This document shows, in pieces, positions 31,024 to 42,595 of a stretch of 64,000 bases of DNA. The DNA is from Nematostella vectensis (lineage: Eukaryota > Cnidaria > Anthozoa > Actiniaria > Edwardsiidae), in the NCBI RefSeq assembly GCF_932526225.1, contig NC_064042.1, positions 1,719,001-1,783,000 on the forward strand, written 5' to 3'. Under the pieces are notes generated by a model. It searched no databases. It was not told where the DNA came from and worked only from the letters and a program-made list of their open reading frames with translations. The position numbers and the translations under genes were made by a program. Every line of letters starts with the position of its first letter. Positions within the stretch are counted from its first letter, which is position 1.

Positions 31024-32522
31024 GTGATTGAAGAAGCGAAATATTGCCAATAAAATTGCCTATAGACTTGGAACATGCCTTGTTGTTGTCATATTTATGT
31101 GTAATATACGATTTTGGCGGGTTTTCTTAACGGAATTTATGACTTCTTTACCCCTACTAAGGAAAGAGACAAGGTTGGAGGCGCCATTTTCGGTCGTAGC
31201 ACTCAAATACCGTCGAAATTCGCGAGGAAAATACAACAAACGAAATATTTTTATCTCGCAGACCTATGCCAGGGTACACTTTCATTCGATATGTGGTAAA
31301 ACATCCGAGCTAAATCATTTTCCCTGGCCACTAGCCATTTTTTAAATAGAGTAAGCAGCCATTTTACTCATTGGTAAAAAACTCAGCCGAGCGTACCTAA
31401 TTGTCCAACGGCGTCGGTCTTTGATCACAGCAGGGAAGCGCTGGATCATTAGCTTTTACGTGCAACAATTTAATACAACGGATCTACAATGCACAAGTGT
31501 TACGGTTACAGACATCTTTATTTTTAGTAACGTTATGTACAACGTCCATTTATTTTTGCGCAATTTCAAGCAAAGACTTGTATGCAATCCGCGAAGCACG
31601 TAACCCAATCTTTGCAAAATCGTCCGAATACATTTGGCCAAATTTGGTCAACCAGTGCTTCACCCTCATCACGTGTGATTTTGAACAACGGCGCCCCTAA
31701 GACGTGGTAAAACTAAAATAAAACGCGGACTGGCAAGCTGGAATGTTTCGATTTTTGCAGGCTCTCCCAAAACATGTCAACGAAAAACTTTCGCCTCAAT
31801 CGTGACCAGCTCATACAACACAGTAACTGTTTAGTTAAACAAGTGGAAATAGTTCTACTGATGCTCTTTTCTTTATTTCCAACACGGAAAATCAAGAAGC
31901 TGGAAGCGCATCTAATCTTATTATTAGATTTAAAGGATCTTATGTCACAGCTAGCCAACGTGAGCCGTTTTATAATCGCCAAACAAATCAAATCCACATA
32001 TGCTTTGAGACGGGTTGATTCCAAATACCTCGAAATAGGGGTAAGGGGGGGAGGAATTAGTTCTAATTTTTTGAAGGAGCTACGGAGAAAGTCCGGTTGT
32101 CCACATTCGCTGGTCCACTTTTCATTTTCCCCCAAAGTGCCGTTCACTGACCATTTTTACCACTATGGCTCCAGAAAAGATAAAATACTCATAATCGAAC
32201 AGCTATTAAAAGGCTTTGCACCATTTGGTCTGCTTTTTTTACTTTTAAATCAAGAAATACTGCCGCTTGTTACGCATTACTGTATATTTCATATGTGTTA
32301 TCAATAGCGTATGCGCACAAATTACTTAGTGAGAGCTCTCCACGATTTGTCCACGTGCTGTTGAATGGAAAGTGATTTCCCACCAGCCAGGTATTGCACA
32401 AGTAAAATCCCGCTGTGCTATTGTATATAAAGGGCCAGGGTCGCAAGAAACCGGTATTACAGGGTTGTATTCCTTCTAAGTTGGTGTATCTGGAATAAAG
32501 AAGAAAGAGAAAGAGAAGAAAA
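31024..32522. other. Intergenic region before the first desulfhydrase gene
   Basis: No recognised gene. A 177-codon open frame (31774-32307) begins after an AG and has mixed composition, but matches nothing I know and overlaps an open frame of similar size on the other strand. The last bases should hold the promoter of the gene at 32523. Confidence 0.4.
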
Positions 32523-35500
32523 ATGTCGATAGTACAGATGAAATACGACATGAACGGTAGTTGTGGTACAGGGTTAGAGAACCCACGCTACATCAAAGAG
32601 AAGGAGCAAGTTCAAAGCAACAGGCCCGTCCCGGTGCGTGCTGGCTCTAAGGTGAAGTGGCAGGTAAGAACAGGATTTTCAAGTTTTCTAATGTCCAACC
32701 TCGATCGCGCGCGCGCTTGATTTAAAAAGTAAAATGTGTTTGTGTTGATAAATTTCGGCTTTCGTTTAAACGGATTTTTCTTCACAGTTTGAATCAATCA
32801 GGTTTTTAAGAATCTCTCGCTTTCAGCTTTTATACTTATTTAAGCTTATATAAGCTTACGAATGTTTTAACAAAATGGAAGCTTTATTCATAAATGTATT
32901 TTTGGAGTATTATTTTAATATTTAAGTATTAGTTTGTTAACAAATTTAAATCTGTAGACATGGAATTCAAGCTTCGAATTCCTCCGAAGCGATGTGGTTA
33001 TTCTACTTATACTCTTTGGGAGCTGCAACAAAATAAAACCGCGAAAAGCAACAACAATGTTTGCAAACAAAAATAAACTAGACTCAAAAATCATACTTTT
33101 CAGCCGTTAAATCTAGTGTAATTTTGTACCGATTGCTAGCTAAGTCTTGTGATCTGTCTTGTGATGATCGGGAAACTACTGGATCTAGGGTTTCCCCGGG
33201 GCCTAATTATATTCAAGACGAGAACAATCGCTCTTGAATTAATTAGCGAGCGCGTGTCCGTTGCATCGGGTCACGTTTCACTACCGGCAGGTTTTTCTTT
33301 TGAGATCTCGGGCAAATGATGTCGCCATGTCACAGTTGAAAATTAAATATCATCTTTTGCAGAGATTTGAACCACCAACATGGGCGGCTGGATTGAAAAA
33401 TCTTCCCAAGTATTACGTGAAGGTAAGAGCCTTGTACACGTTGCATGTAGAGTGTACCGAGAACCTTGATGGCGGTCGGTTTTTATTGTAACAAAAAGGT
33501 TTAAAGCCATGATTTATGAAGATATCTTCTATTTTTGTTTTCACTGCCTGAATCTTGAGCGTCAGCACAAAGATTTTTTTCGTAACCGAAGCTGCTGTTC
33601 CACAGGACACTGAAATTGCACGAGGCCGCTCGAAATCTCCGTGTAAAAGAATATTTTGTACTTAAACATGGCAAATGAGTGTTGTCAACAGACATGGTTT
33701 TCTAGAAACTGTGTTCTGCTTTCTATTTTTTATTTGCGGTAAACCGAGCGTTCTTGTTGCCAAACCGGCATACTTTAGTGTGCACACATTTGGTCATGTT
33801 TTCAGTTAGAGATCGCTGTATTGTGATTGTTGACATTCAGATACTATTGGTCCGGCTCACAATTAAAATACACTCTTTTTTATAAGAACGTCCAGCCTGA
33901 GATTTCACAAAATTTTAAGAACATGCTAAGAACGTGGCATGGCTCAGATAACAGAAAAAAATTATGTAGAATCAAATTAAGCTTATAGTAACAACCTTAT
34001 TGCTATTGATCATTATATTCTTATATACTCAAAAATTTAAGAACATCGTTAAGAACATTTTCAGCCTTAAAAAAATGTCCCTAAAATGAGAACGGCCCAG
34101 CCTCAACTGAAAAAAAGACGTTCTAATAATATAAAATAGAGTGTATTGATTTTGTACCTGTCACAATAATAACAAAAGAAGTCCAGCAGTTATTTCCAAT
34201 TGAGCTTCGTTGGAAAAAAAAATGACTTCGTTTAATTTGGATATAATACAGATATTATGGATATATGATATAATGGATATCTGTCTTAACTCAATGTTTT
34301 TCAGTAAAAAAAAAACTCACACTATCTTTTTCTCCTTTCACAGCTTGCCCAGCACAACACACCTGTCCACGAATGGGACCTCCCCGACATCCCCAATGGC
34401 TTCCAGATTGGCATCAAGCGAGATGACATGACCGGAAGTAACATGTCTGGAAACAAAGTGCGCAAGTTAGAGTTCCTTCTTGCTGATGCCCTGGAGAAAA
34501 AGTGTGACACTATCTTCACCTTGGGTAGTATCTACTCCAATCACTGCCGTTCCACAGCTATCGCTACCAAGCAGTTGGGCCTTGAGTGCTATCTATTCAT
34601 GAGACATCGTGAAAAGGTTAGTAAAAGTGAAATTGTATTCACACCAATTTTTGCTATGGTGGTCAAGGCTTGACTTCCTCTACAGTCAGGGCTGTAGTAG
34701 TAAAGTATCCATGGTAGCAAGTCTCATCAGGGATTGTGGTTCCCATAATAACAATTCTGTAATAGCAGGTTGCCTTTACATGAGTGTTGCATAACCATTG
34801 TCTTATTTGTTTTTAGAACACAGATATTGGCTCGATGGGTAACATGCTGTTTAACAGGATGACCGGTAGCCACATGATACTGACAGAGTACGAGCCATAT
34901 GACATTGCAACATACCCCAAGATGGATAGACTGAAGGAAAAGCTAGAGTAAGTATTCTATGACCTCTTAGTCCTGAAATAAAGCTGTTGTCATTCTCATT
35001 TTTTTGTTAAAATTTTATGAAATAGTGCAACATTTTTTATTAGATTTTACCCCTCTTGTAGTTATATTTATGACCCTGGCATGGTTGCATCTTCTCATAC
35101 TATACTTTCCATATAGGAAGGAAGGCAAATCTGTGTACATCATCCCAGCCGGCGGCTCCTGCTATGTCGCCATGTTCGCCTACATGATGACCTTCAACGA
35201 GCTAATTAACCAGGGTGTCCTGGAGGAGTACACTGATGTTGTCATGACAACTGGGAGTGGGGGCACAGCTTCTGGCATGGCAATTGCCAACTACCTCACT
35301 GGCTCAAAACTCAAGTAAGTGTGAAAGTGCCAACTACCTCACTGGCTCAAAACTCAAGTAAGTGTGAAAGTGCCAACTACCTCACTGGCTCAAACCTCAA
35401 GTAAGTGTGAAAGTGTCAACTACCTCACTGGCTCAAAACTCAAGTAAGTGTGAAAGCTGTAAGGAGAAATGATGTGTTTTTATTTAGTTCAACTTATGCC

Positions 35501-36177
35501 AATTCTTGTTGTTCTTTGCAGAGTCCATTGTGTGAATGTCAGGAATAGTATTGAAAACCTGCATCAACACATCCAAGAAGATCTTGATCAAGCAGGCCTG
35601 AATCATGTCAATGCTGCCGACATCATTGACATCATGGATGGGCACAAAGGACTGGGATATGGCATCTCCACTCAGGAAGAATTAGGTGAGCAGCAATCTA
35701 GCTTTCTAGTATTGCTTACATCTAAAGTATTATTGTATTCCCACTTAAGTAGCAGTGGAAATATATAGGATCCAGTGAAGGTGGCCCTAAAATTCAGGAT
35801 AATTCACTGCTATACATTAACCTAATTATTTTTAAAAATCTGACTTAGTATTAGATTGGCCGACCTTTATAATCCTATATGAAGCCTGTCACATAAAAAC
35901 TCATTGTCATGTCTCTTATATTTCAGAGCATGTTATTGAGATTGGATGTACTACAGGAATCACAGTTGATCCAGTATATACTGTCAAGTCTGTGCGTGGA
36001 ATGCTTGCTGAAATGAGGGATAACCCATCCAGATTTAAAGGCAAAAAGGTCTTATATATGCACACTGGTGGAATGTTTGGACTGTTTGAGGGGCGAATGG
36101 ACACAACATTAAATTCTCTGGAGAAGTGTAATCGTGTCAGATATTGGGCAAATGGTGATGATATTCCAGAGTTTTAG
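32523..36177 (+). CDS. D-cysteine desulfhydrase / ACC deaminase family enzyme, copy 1
   Basis: Seven exons: 32523-32663, 33363-33422, 34344-34616, 34817-34947, 35117-35314, 35522-35685, 35927-36177. All junctions are GT-AG and in frame; 405 aa. Fold-type II PLP enzyme. GNKVRKLEFLLADAL holds the predicted PLP lysine (K105). GSIYSNHCR (about 128-136) holds the catalytic-serine position, and TGSGGTASG is the PLP phosphate-binding loop. The C-terminus has ITVDPVYTVKSVRGM and LYMHTGGMFGLF. Plant D-cysteine desulfhydrases share this arrangement; family members convert D-cysteine to pyruvate, H2S and ammonia, or open the ACC ring. Substrate cannot be read from sequence alone. Most relatives have Gln where this has Tyr131. 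No signal peptide; probably cytosolic or mitochondrial. AATAAA-like signals lie near 36597 and 36612. A second copy follows at 42596. Confidence 0.92.
35286..35456 (+). repeat. 4 x 43-bp array of exon 5 end plus donor (copy 1)
   Basis: The unit GCCAACTACCTCACTGGC, TCAAAACTCAA|GTAAGTGTGAAAGT contains the last 29 bases of exon 5 and the donor. The genuine junction is the first (35314/35315), and three more identical-looking donors follow at 43-bp spacing. Confidence 0.97.
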
Positions 36178-37570
36178 ATAAATCTAATAATGAGAATAAT
36201 CCTGTATTTGTGTAGAGATGTAGTGATAGAAAATTGCAGAGGCTCCAAGAATTCATAAAGCACTGTTTTGTGCTGAACAATGAGAATAGAAAAGGATAGA
36301 GATATTTTGGAACCTATTTTGAAATTAACTATTTATATGATGTGATAACTGTAATGAATACTGACAATTGGAGTTTGTACTCCCAATTGTATATAAATTT
36401 AAAATAACTTCTGTACGCACGAAACATTTAATATCGTCACATAACAGCTATATGTACACATATTTGTATATATATATATATATATGTACTTGTTTTGGTG
36501 GTTTGTTGATTTGTGAACAACTTGCCAAATGACCAAAACTTAGTTTTCTTAATATACCTGCAAAAAAAAAAATGCACAAAAAAATGAACAAAAGAGAATA
36601 AAAGAATTCCGAATAAAGTATTGATATAATGCCTGCTGGTTTTGAATTTGCTTTTTGTCTCGGGGAGGACTCTATACCGAGATAATGGGGATGCTCGTAG
36701 TACCTTTTACGGGTTAAAATATTACGGGTCTGGTACCTTTTAGGGGATTCGAGTGCAAACGCTGGCATGGTACCTTTTAGGGGGTCGCAACAAGTTGCCA
36801 CTTGGGTATTAAAAAAAAGTTTAATGAAATGGATTTAAATTCTTTTCAACTACAAATGTTCGTTGGTACCTTTTAGTGGTAAAAATTGGCTCGAGCTTTG
36901 CCCTTTTTGGTACCAATGAAATTCCCTACTATCATCCTCGTCATTATAATATGGGAGTCCCCCACCCCCGGGCTCTTTGTGTTGGGTCTTTTAAGAAGCC
37001 GCATTATCACCAGTTTACTTCCGGAGGTCCGTCAGAAACCTCAACCGTCAAAAGAATCTATTAGAATCCGCGCTATAAAACGGGCCATCCGCTCTAAATT
37101 ATCAGTGAAATCCTCGAAGAAACTTCCAAAAGTCACTGCTTTTAAAATTTTGAAATATTTTCCGCAGTTTCCGTTAAAAAAACATCAGAGATTGTTACGT
37201 AATCGACCAGAAGTAAACTGTTGACAATGCGGCTTAAATAACTCATTCATGTTTTCGCGTCCTACCCCTCCATCAAAAATGAATATTGCGGTAAATAAAG
37301 TGAGATGGGGAATGCAGGGGTTGTGAGTCTCTGGGCGGGCGCAGAAAAAGCATGCCGCTGTAATAGTCGGTTTGTTCCGGCCAGGAGATTCGTTCCGACC
37401 GGAACTGTTTTACTAGGATTTTTGTTTCGGTCTAGGATTTTCGTCCCGGGCACATAACATTCCAGGATTTAGCGCTCTGACCACCGAACTCGTAAACAAT
37501 AATACTTGGGGTGCAACAAACATGAACCGTCAATCAAAATACGTGACGTCATCAATCAATTTTCCATAAG
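36178..37570. other. 3' flank of copy 1 with a GGTACCTTTTAGG repeat cluster
   Basis: After the 3' UTR, the motif GGTACCTTTTAGGGG or close variants recurs at about 36700-36875 (five times, 40-140 bp apart). A (TA)n run lies at 36470-36485. Small open frames at 36876-37224 match nothing known. The end of the gene duplication is near 36378, where similarity to copy 2 stops. Confidence 0.5.
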
Positions 37571-37606
37571 GGGGGGTATGGATATTTTCTGGAACTACAC
37601 ATCATT
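37571..37606. repeat. End fragment of the 18183-type MITE
   Basis: GGGGGTATGGATATTTTC, then TGGAACTAC repeats the right terminus of the foldback element at 18183-18301. The other arm is not present nearby. Confidence 0.6.
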
Positions 37607-37822
37607 GTTTAGCTAGTGTGGATTCAGTTGTGTCTATAACAACAGCCTTATTAATGAAACAATAACAAAATTATTGCCATATATCAACGTGTATTTTTTT
37701 TTCTAATATTCCATTAATATTATATTTCTGTAAAAGCCTGCTGAAGATCAGACGTTCTTATAAAAAACAGTTTACCCTAAGATAACAAATTCAAAGTAAT
37801 TTTCATTCTTGGGGTATGCCGC

Positions 37823-39574
37823 TGTTATGAAGGAATTGTTAATCAATGCAAAAGTCGTTTCCGACACGTCAGATATTTACTTTCACTTTCCATTCGACAT
37901 TTTACTTATTTGCAATACGTGGATCTCTTCATTGTTTGACTAAGCATGCGTAGTCACTGTTTAGCAAAACAGGTTTTATATTTGTCAGGCTAAAATAACA
38001 GTTTAACGATTACTTTTATCCTTAATCTTACCGCTGTTACATTACTTAATTTTGCATATTACTATAGTCAAACTATTCTTTTTATACTGCTCTTGCTATT
38101 TCTATCGAAGGAATTTATTCTAAGTCATTTAGTATTTCATCGTTGATTTTCTTCCCAAAGTCAACACCCGATCTTCTTTTCTTACATCATCCTTAAAACC
38201 AGTTTGACCAGTTTATTAATGAGATTAGTATAAATTGAGCAGCATAGTAACTAGCTCTAGGATTGTACTGTAACTGTTGCGAGGACACTACACGGCAGTG
38301 CTCTAGGTTGGTTTAGTCAGGACTCTCTAAAGTTGGCTTCGTCGGCTTTCCGGGAAAGAGATGTTCCTTCACTACCTTCCGAAAGTACTTGCCTTCGTAC
38401 AGCCAATCTCCCGCTAGCCAGTGGTAGCTCTAACATTTGTAAACACTCAAGCGGTGCAATAAAGAACAAAGAAGACGGTCAACCCTTGCTCAGCGTGTAC
38501 GATCCCCAGTTACCCCCAATACCATTAAAGAACCACCCAAAAAACCTCGTAACACTGGTGGAGAACACGGGTAAGCTGTTGGCCACAGAAAGTCTTCTTT
38601 TAAGGAATCGACAAAAGACAAATCAACCGGACACGTCATCAGTTCAACTAACAAAAAAAAAGAAAAGAAACAAGAAAAACTTTGGGAAGCTATCAAAAGG
38701 AATAGCAAGAATGAAAACAGATAAGTGAAGAGAGACCTCGAAAAGAGCAAGAACAACAGCGAAAAAAAACCCTCAAGCTTTACCATAAAGTAGCAAGAAG
38801 AACTTTGTGTATGGCAAATTGATCACAGATTAACTCGTAGGAATATAGATAAGTATAGTATCACTACTGATCACAGTGTCGATCGTTTTTTTTATGGATT
38901 ACAGTTTTGTCTTATATCAGTTTCCTTTCCTTTTCCATATCGTTTTGAATTAAATATCTTTATTTCTCCAGCTTAGCAAATATTATAGCTTATTTAGCTT
39001 GTCGTTCGCCATTTGAACAAAAAAAGGAGTTTGAAGTATAATTCTATCTTTACAAGTTGTTTCAGACAGAAGTATTTTAAATGCATTCAAGATAATTTTC
39101 AAAGAGCCAAAGAGCCAAGTTTACATGAATGTATATTTTTCAAGAAGCAGATACGAATATCTATGATGACAAGCACGTTATTGATGGAAGAAGAAAATTA
39201 CGAATTTATATATGCTCATTGTGGCAAAACGTTAAGTCGAATTACGATTATATTTTCTAAAGATTTGATGACTCATATTTTTATTTAATTTCAACTCGAG
39301 GACGAGTTTTCTCAAAGGAAGGACGAGTGTTATGAAGGAATTGTTAATCAATGCAAAAGTCGTTTCCGACACGTCAGATATTTACTTTCACTTTCCATTC
39401 GACATTTCACTTATTTGCTATACGTGGATCTCTTCATTGTTTGACTAAGCATGCGTAGTTACTGTTTAGCAAAACAGGTTTTATATTTGCCAGGCTAAAA
39501 TAACAGTTTAACGATTACTTTTATCCTTAATCTTACCGCTGTTACATTACTTAATTTTGCATATTACTATAGTC
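37823..39574 (+). mobile_element. Small LTR retrotransposon, LTR pair about 98% identical
   Basis: Two direct repeats of about 250 bp start TGTTATGAAGGAATTG (37823 and 39328) and end near ACTATAGTCA. I count only about five differences between them. Before the 3' copy is CTCGAGGACGAG and an AGGAAGGACGAG purine stretch, like the polypurine region of many Ty3/gypsy elements. The 1.25-kb interior has no RT, protease or integrase. It has one Lys-rich frame (about 38336-38728, no ATG) of unknown nature. This looks non-autonomous or internally deleted. A 5-bp target duplication was not identified, and the 5' LTR may extend further than the match. Confidence 0.75.
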
Positions 39575-39903
39575 AATAGTCTATAGTTGCGGTCATGACG
39601 AAATCGTTAGATACGTCATATATGATTTAACGGTGTGAGCCCTTGTCTTTACATGCATTAACAATAGCATAAGTCTTATTGATATTTTAAAATGCAAAAT
39701 AAAAGCAACACACGCATAAGTGAGCTACACACGTTTCATATATACTTAACCCCTTCAGAATCCCGGTATAAAAATACACACACATAGAGTGTGACATTTG
39801 GATCCTTTTGTTTGTACCCAGTCTCAAAGCTCCATCAATTCCACAGGAATTAATAAGGGGCGTTGTGACATTGACACAGATGATGAACTGTTACGCCCGG
39901 TCA

Positions 39904-39985
39904 ACCATGTTCCCAGGGTAATTTTCAATGTGGAGGACAGACGACATATTAAAAAATACCTAGAAGACCCTGGGAACGAGGTTGA
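39904..39985. repeat. Short inverted repeat with CCCTGGGAACGAGGTTG end
   Basis: AACCATGTTCCCAGGGT at the left is matched in reverse by ACCCTGGGAACGAGGTT at the right, about 48 bp apart. It resembles the end of a MITE. Confidence 0.55.
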
Positions 39986-40899
39986 TGCCTGGTTCACACT
40001 TAGTGGACACTAGACCCTGCGCGCAGGGTTGACTGGGATACCTGAGATCTGCAACTTGTTTGTGTGACATGTATGACAAAGATTTTACTGCCTTCTTTGG
40101 ATATAATTTTAAAAATATATAATCTTGTTTTATATTGTAAATGCCATATCACAACACTGATTGGGGCAAGAAAGGTAAAAGCATCATCTCTTCAGGTGTG
40201 GGGTGGACTTGAGGTGTGCTCCGTGAAAGTAGACAGGGCTGATTGTCCTATCTTCAAATACTATTCCCACATCAGAGTTAGCATCGAAATAAGATAAAGG
40301 AAAGCTGAGAATGTGTTTTTAAATTGTTATTTCTTAAACATTTCTTTGGTTCACTGCCCTCAATGTGCTATCACTTAGGGGTAAATTTATTTTAACACCC
40401 AAAGTAAGTCCTATTGTATTAACAATATAATTTCCCTGAAATGTATTATTTTATTTATGTAAGTTACAAGTAAACAACAACAATTATTTATTTTGAAGTC
40501 AAATGAGAGGGCTATAGAATATCCAGACTTGATTGAAATTTATAGAGCATAAACATATTTTCAAGATCAACAACACTACAGAAATATTACAAATCTCTCA
40601 ATTTTATTGAAAATGTTCCATAAAAATAAAATGACATTCAATGAGGGATAAAGATATTTCAGGGAAATAATAAAACTTAAGCTTATCTAAAGGAAGCACC
40701 AAAGTGCCAAAATAATTTTCATAGATTTAAGCTTAAGTATACATATTTTACACTTACATGACTTACAACACCTATGCTGTACTTTATTAAAATCGACATG
40801 GTTAAAATTATGAGATTCAATTAGAGAGATCAAGATATTTTATAGTAAGAAAATAAAATTCATCTTAGGATAGCCGGTCAAGTGTCCAATGTAAAGTAG

Positions 40900-41750
40900 A
40901 TTCATCGACAAAGCGATTAATCGATGAAACTGATAATCGATGAAAATCGATATCAATCGATGCTAATCAATCGATTAATATTGGAAATCGATGGTTAATC
41001 GATTATCTGCAAATTTGTGACCTTTCATCGATTAGTAATCGATGATGTACCATGATCGATTAATACCGACTTTCATCGATTTTCATTAAATATGATCTGA
41101 ATGATCGCAAAGAACATAAAAGAGTACGAATGTATCATTTATTTAGTATATGTTCATTGTTAAAGGCCCTTAATGATACCTTTTTGAAACGGGCAGCAAC
41201 GGAGTTATAAGCCTCTCTGATTATATAGATTATAATAGCAGAGATTAGCCGTAATGAAACATGTCGCTGGTCCTTTTCCAGGCTTCGCTGGCCCACCCCC
41301 TCTCCCTTTGACGGACCCTTGTGGATCCTAGTAAAAAAATGAATGCCATTTATATTGTGTCTTGCGTGGCTAGATGAGTGGAGCGAGCGGCCTGCTATGA
41401 TCTCTGTCGACAAAACAAGCAAAACATTAAAGAGCATTTCAACAAATCATAGCTCCACTAATGACTATCAACAATCGCAACGACAGTCATTCAGTTAACG
41501 TATTTTTCGATACACGAACATTTTAACATTTGTTGGCCCCGGAGAATGTTATGAAAAATTATCGAAGCCGGGGTAGTCAATCGATGACAGCCGAGGAAAT
41601 CGATGAAATTAAGGAATGTTTCCGTGTGACTATCGATTAATCAGCGATTACCAATATCAATCGATATTAATCGGCTGATTTCATCGATTAATATCGATTT
41701 ATCGATTGGCAAACCGATGATCGATTTTCATCGATTAATTACGCCGGGCG
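40900..41750. repeat. Foldback element with clustered ATCGAT words at both ends
   Basis: Dense AATCGATG/CATCGATT words fill 40900-41090 and 41575-41735 on either side of a spacer of about 480 bp with none. The clusters are built of the same near-palindromic words, so they can pair with each other. The spacer has no transposase. The arrangement resembles foldback transposons with repeated subterminal binding sites. Confidence 0.65.
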
Positions 41751-42595
41751 ATTTGTAGGAGACGATTAGATTTCCGATTTCCATCAATTGTTTCAAACTA
41801 CTTCCTCTTCAAAATAGATTAAATACCTCGAGTCCATTCATGAGTGTCCAGAGCACATTTAATTACGTCTTAAAGTAAGCTGTATGAGTCTAAAGCAGTC
41901 AGCACTTAACTTAAGAATTCTTATCTTGAGACACTCGGGTCGCAAATGTAGACACGAGTAAATACAGCGAAATCAATCCAAACAGAGATGATTTTCCAAA
42001 ATAACTTGGTAGAAATTGAGGCTATGGTTAAATATGCAGTTATTAAATCGCGAATCGGGCCTTCAACTGCAAAAATAACATGTATTTGAGAGCTGGAATC
42101 TCAAATTCAAGATGGCGGCCATGACACAGTTTTAAATTATGCAAAAGTTTTTGGTAACCAAGCGTTGCGATGACGTAGGACAGTAGGCTAGATACTTCGT
42201 GTAAGAAAAAGGCTTCAGTAAGGTTGCAATCAATACACTAAAATAAGAAGTATCGCCTGTGGCGAAATGGTTCTTGGGAATTGCATTGTGCAAATCGCGA
42301 GACGACAAAAAAAAAACAGTTGCATTTTATGACTGGGCTACCACAGGTATCCCAGTAACAACGACATCCCCACTATGATCGCCAACATAAATAAAAAATC
42401 GTACTTTTCAGCCGTTTGTGATCTGTCTTGTAATGATTGAGAAACTAATGGAGCTAGGGTTTCCCCGGGGCATAATTATATTCAAGACGAGAACAATCGC
42501 TCTTGAATTAATTAGCGATCGCACGTTCGTTGCATCGGGTCACGTTTCACTGCCGGCAGCTTTATCGTTTGAGATCTCGGGCAAATGATGTCGCC

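Larger units (their letters stand above)
39575..42389. other. Intergenic DNA between the two desulfhydrase copies
   Basis: AT-rich with no recognised gene. It contains a small foldback (39904-39985) and the ATCGAT-rich element (40900-41750). Short frames here (for example 39798-40013) fall within repeats. Confidence 0.5.

Noticed and set aside
31774-32307. 177-codon plus-strand frame
   Set aside because: I recognise no motif, codon use is AT-driven, and a comparable frame overlaps on the other strand. Left as intergenic, though not excluded.
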